From the NCBI GenBank assembly GCA_030024065.1, contig JASEIE010000291.1, positions 1 to 5,044 of the forward strand: 5,044 nt of DNA, read 5' to 3'. The stretch comes from Thermodesulfobacteriota bacterium (GTDB lineage Bacteria > Desulfobacterota > BSN033 > UBA1163). The notes beneath the pieces were generated by a model. That model did not search any database. It saw only the letters and a list, made by a program, of their open reading frames with translations, and was not told the DNA's origin. A program made the position numbers and the translations under genes. This document shows, piece by piece, positions 3,978 through 5,044 of this stretch (position 1 is its first letter; the number at the start of each line of letters is the position of its first letter).

Positions 3978-4341
3978 TTAGAAAGTATTGCCAGTCGTAG
4001 TATTGCCTTAAGATCCTGTTTTCAAATTCCACCCTGAGATTCGGATTTCTGTCAATGAGCACAATGCCATCCTTCATTATTTCAAAACCGAAGACAGGAG
4101 TAAGGGGGGTATTTAAAACAATTACCTGTACGGTCGCCCCAACCGCTCTCGAGAGTTCAGCTTCAAGCTCAAATTCGGGCCAACGCCCATTTGGGTTGAT
4201 AGGTTCTCTGAAATAGACAGCGATATCCCAATCGCTTCTCTCATTTGCATAACCTTTGGCCTTTGATCCAAAAAGGTATCCAAAGAGGATATCGGATCTA
4301 TTGTTGAGTATTTGAGTGATGGCTTTTTTTTCTTTTTTCAA
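3937..4341 (-). CDS. mntA: MntA-like minimal nucleotidyltransferase, variant active site
   Basis: A 134-residue minimal nucleotidyltransferase partnered with the HEPN toxin encoded directly upstream (4-nt ATGA overlap, 4338-4341). LFGSKAKGYANERSDWDIAV holds Gly25-Ser26 and the pair Asp37/Asp39, a canonical GSx10DxD. The position of the third carboxylate is Gln72 (TVQVIVLN), where Asp is usual and where the other MntA of this window has Asp82. The loss may weaken metal-dependent AMP transfer or leave a binding-only antitoxin. Homology to the family ends near residue 124 (YYDWQYFLKRQ); the last ten residues (GTPPPLPGR) are read from DNA that in another frame encodes a HEPN remnant, so the natural C-terminus appears replaced. 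No internal stop or frameshift disturbs the core. Confidence 0.85.
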   Translation of the reverse strand: MKKEKKAITQILNNRSDILFGYLFGSKAKGYANERSDWDIAVYFREPINPNGRWPEFELEAELSRAVGATVQVIVLNTPLTPVFGFEIMKDGIVLIDRNPNLRVEFENRILRQYYDWQYFLKRQMGTPPPLPGR

Positions 4342-4745
4342 AGCAGCGCCTCGACAGCTCTTGTAAATTTCTTAAGGCCGCTAAGTCCATATTTCAGGAA
4401 TTTCTCTAATTCGGGGATTGTATTTTTCTGGTAGTCATGGGCTAAAAAGTTTCTGATTCCGGCAATATATACAAATTTAAGGGAAAACTCTTTCGGGATA
4501 AGGCCATAATCGCCAAGTTTATAAATAGAATCACTGTAAGATGATGGCTTCGGATATCCCTTTTTGATTATGAGAAGATCCGCGATATCAAGAACAATCT
4601 CCGCGCAAAGATAGACCGACCGCTCAACAATTTTCTTTGTGTCAATTGAGGATCTCATTGTACGTAGGAACCTGGGTTTATTATCAACCAGATATTTAGT
4701 TTCTTCTTTCAATCTTTGAATTTTATTAAATAAGACTTCTTTCAT
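4338..4745 (-). CDS. hepT: HepT-like toxin, HEPN-domain ribonuclease
   Basis: A 135-residue helical HEPN protein of the DUF86/HepT type, carrying R98-N-F-L-A-H103-D-Y105, a complete Rx4HxY motif with RNase residues Arg98 and His103 and the AMPylation-target Tyr105. The KKGYPKPSSYSDSI loop (61-74) parallels that of the first HepT, but overall the two sequences are clearly diverged, so this is not a recent duplicate. Here the toxin is the first gene and the nucleotidyltransferase second, the reverse of the module at 1871-2723. The start ATG at 4745 has only a weak purine tract upstream, inside a CGAAGG.CCTTCG palindrome (4749-4761) that could mask or replace the RBS. The only candidate promoter is at 4822-4794. 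Confidence 0.88.
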   Translation of the reverse strand: MKEVLFNKIQRLKEETKYLVDNKPRFLRTMRSSIDTKKIVERSVYLCAEIVLDIADLLIIKKGYPKPSSYSDSIYKLGDYGLIPKEFSLKFVYIAGIRNFLAHDYQKNTIPELEKFLKYGLSGLKKFTRAVEALL

Positions 4746-4793
4746 AAACGAAGGCCCTTCGTGGTCTTCATGCTAAGGGATAAGGATATGTTA

Positions 4794-4822
4794 AAAATAG
4801 CATTGTTTCCAGTTTTTGTCCA
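4794..4822 (-). promoter_or_regulatory. Probable promoter of the second hepT-mntA operon
   Basis: On the minus strand TGGACA (4822-4817, 5 of 6) is followed after exactly 17 nt by TATTTT (4799-4794, 4 of 6). The start would fall near 4787, leaving a leader of about 40 nt that contains the CGAAGG.CCTTCG palindrome. No operator repeat was found around the core elements. Confidence 0.5.
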
Positions 4823-4883
4823 CAAACAAAAAAAATCTGCCAACCTTTTACCAAATTGAGCTGTCTGGGTTTGTTGAGTTATT

Positions 4884-4916
4884 AAAAAAGCCCACCAGTC
4901 TTTTGACCAGTGGGCT
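4884..4916 (-). terminator. Intrinsic terminator, usable in both directions
   Basis: AGCCCAC (4889-4895) pairs with GTGGGCT (4910-4916); after a two-base mismatch on each side, GTC and GAC close on a TTTT loop. Read leftward, the hairpin is followed directly by six T (complement of 4884-4889); read rightward, by TCTTTGTTTTTT. Leftward use would end a transcript entering from the right edge, just before the hepT promoter at 4822. That insulates the HEPN/MNT module from its neighbour. Confidence 0.85.
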
Positions 4917-4950
4917 CTTTGTTTTTTACCTTTAACTGCAACTTTCAGGA

Positions 4951-5010
4951 AGTTTGAATTTTAAGTTTTGAATGTTGAATTAACTCAAAACTCATCACTC
5001 ATAATTTATA
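4951..5010. repeat. AT-rich dispersed repeat, copy 3, with inverted arms
   Basis: TTTGAATTTTAAGTTTTGAATG followed by the opposite-strand version (AACTCAAAACTCATCACTCA and on). AGTTTTGA at 4964-4971 pairs with TCAAAACT at 4985-4992. The right half, on the minus strand, resembles copy 1 at 1600-1633 (ATTATGAG...GAGTTTTGAG). Confidence 0.5.
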
Positions 5011-5011
5011 A

Positions 5012-5044
5012 CTATTTTTTGAATCTTTTCCTCGCAAACCCAGC
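5012..5044 (-). CDS. Possible 3' end of a minus-strand gene entering from the right
   Basis: The minus strand reads AGFARKRFKK then TAG (5014-5012). A basic Lys/Arg ending of this kind is plausible for a real protein, and an intrinsic terminator in the right orientation lies about 95 bp downstream at 4916-4884, as expected after a gene end. Composition also shifts from the AT-rich repeat to a more GC-rich stretch at about 5030. Ten codons cannot be assigned to a family, and chance is a real alternative. Confidence 0.35.
   Translation of the reverse strand, partial: AGFARKRFKK

Overview
This window looks like an accessory 'defence/addiction' island of a bacterium. Intact or broken pieces of five toxin-antitoxin (TA) type modules are packed into about 5 kb, separated by repeat-filled, non-coding spacers, and no complete housekeeping gene is visible. 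Shine-Dalgarno sites (GGAGG), sigma70-like promoters, overlapping ATGA start/stop junctions and an intrinsic terminator all point to a bacterium. The moderate A+T bias, the TA-rich content and the dispersed 'gagttttgaattatgaa' spacer sequences are the kind seen in genomes of anaerobic or uncultured lineages. The sequence alone does not allow a phylum to be named.

Layout, left to right. (1) Positions 1-47, minus: the first 15 codons of an unidentified gene that leaves the window. It has its own RBS and extended -10 box, and is divergent from (2). (2) 223-691, plus: a small Phd/RelB-like antitoxin overlapping a RelE-family mRNA interferase. (3) 692-780: a short spacer of two related hairpin repeats, one of which recurs at 3165. 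(4) 781-1475, minus: a VapBC module (AbrB-type VapB, PIN-domain VapC) with a well-formed promoter carrying a palindromic operator. (5) 1476-1870: promoter, an AT-rich repeat and a degenerate 18-bp tandem repeat, no gene. (6) 1871-2723, minus: MntA-HepT (nucleotidyltransferase antitoxin first, HEPN RNase second). (7) 2724-3309: gene-free, with a duplicated ~75-bp repeat flanking two back-to-back perfect hairpins, then a strong promoter. (8) 3310-3707, plus: an AbrB-type antitoxin followed by a RelE-like toxin cut to 39 codons by a palindromic element. (9) 3756-4745, minus: a second HEPN/MNT module in the opposite gene order (HepT first, MntA second), followed by the out-of-frame C-terminal remnant of a different HEPN protein. 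(10) 4746-5044: promoter for module 9, a bidirectional terminator, another AT-rich repeat, and what may be the last ten codons of a minus-strand gene entering from the right.

Each module is self-contained: the antitoxin or modifying enzyme neutralises the adjacent nuclease. RelE-type toxins cleave mRNA on the ribosome, VapC PIN RNases cut tRNA or rRNA, and HepT RNases are silenced by MntA-catalysed AMPylation of the Tyr in the Rx4HxY motif. The broken pieces (toxin lost beside an intact antitoxin; HEPN tail stranded after MntA) show that the island is turning over. The clearest points of novelty are the two HEPN-MNT pairs of opposite gene order, the changed third metal-ligand position in the second MntA, the toxin-truncating palindrome and the duplicated repeat with twin hairpins.
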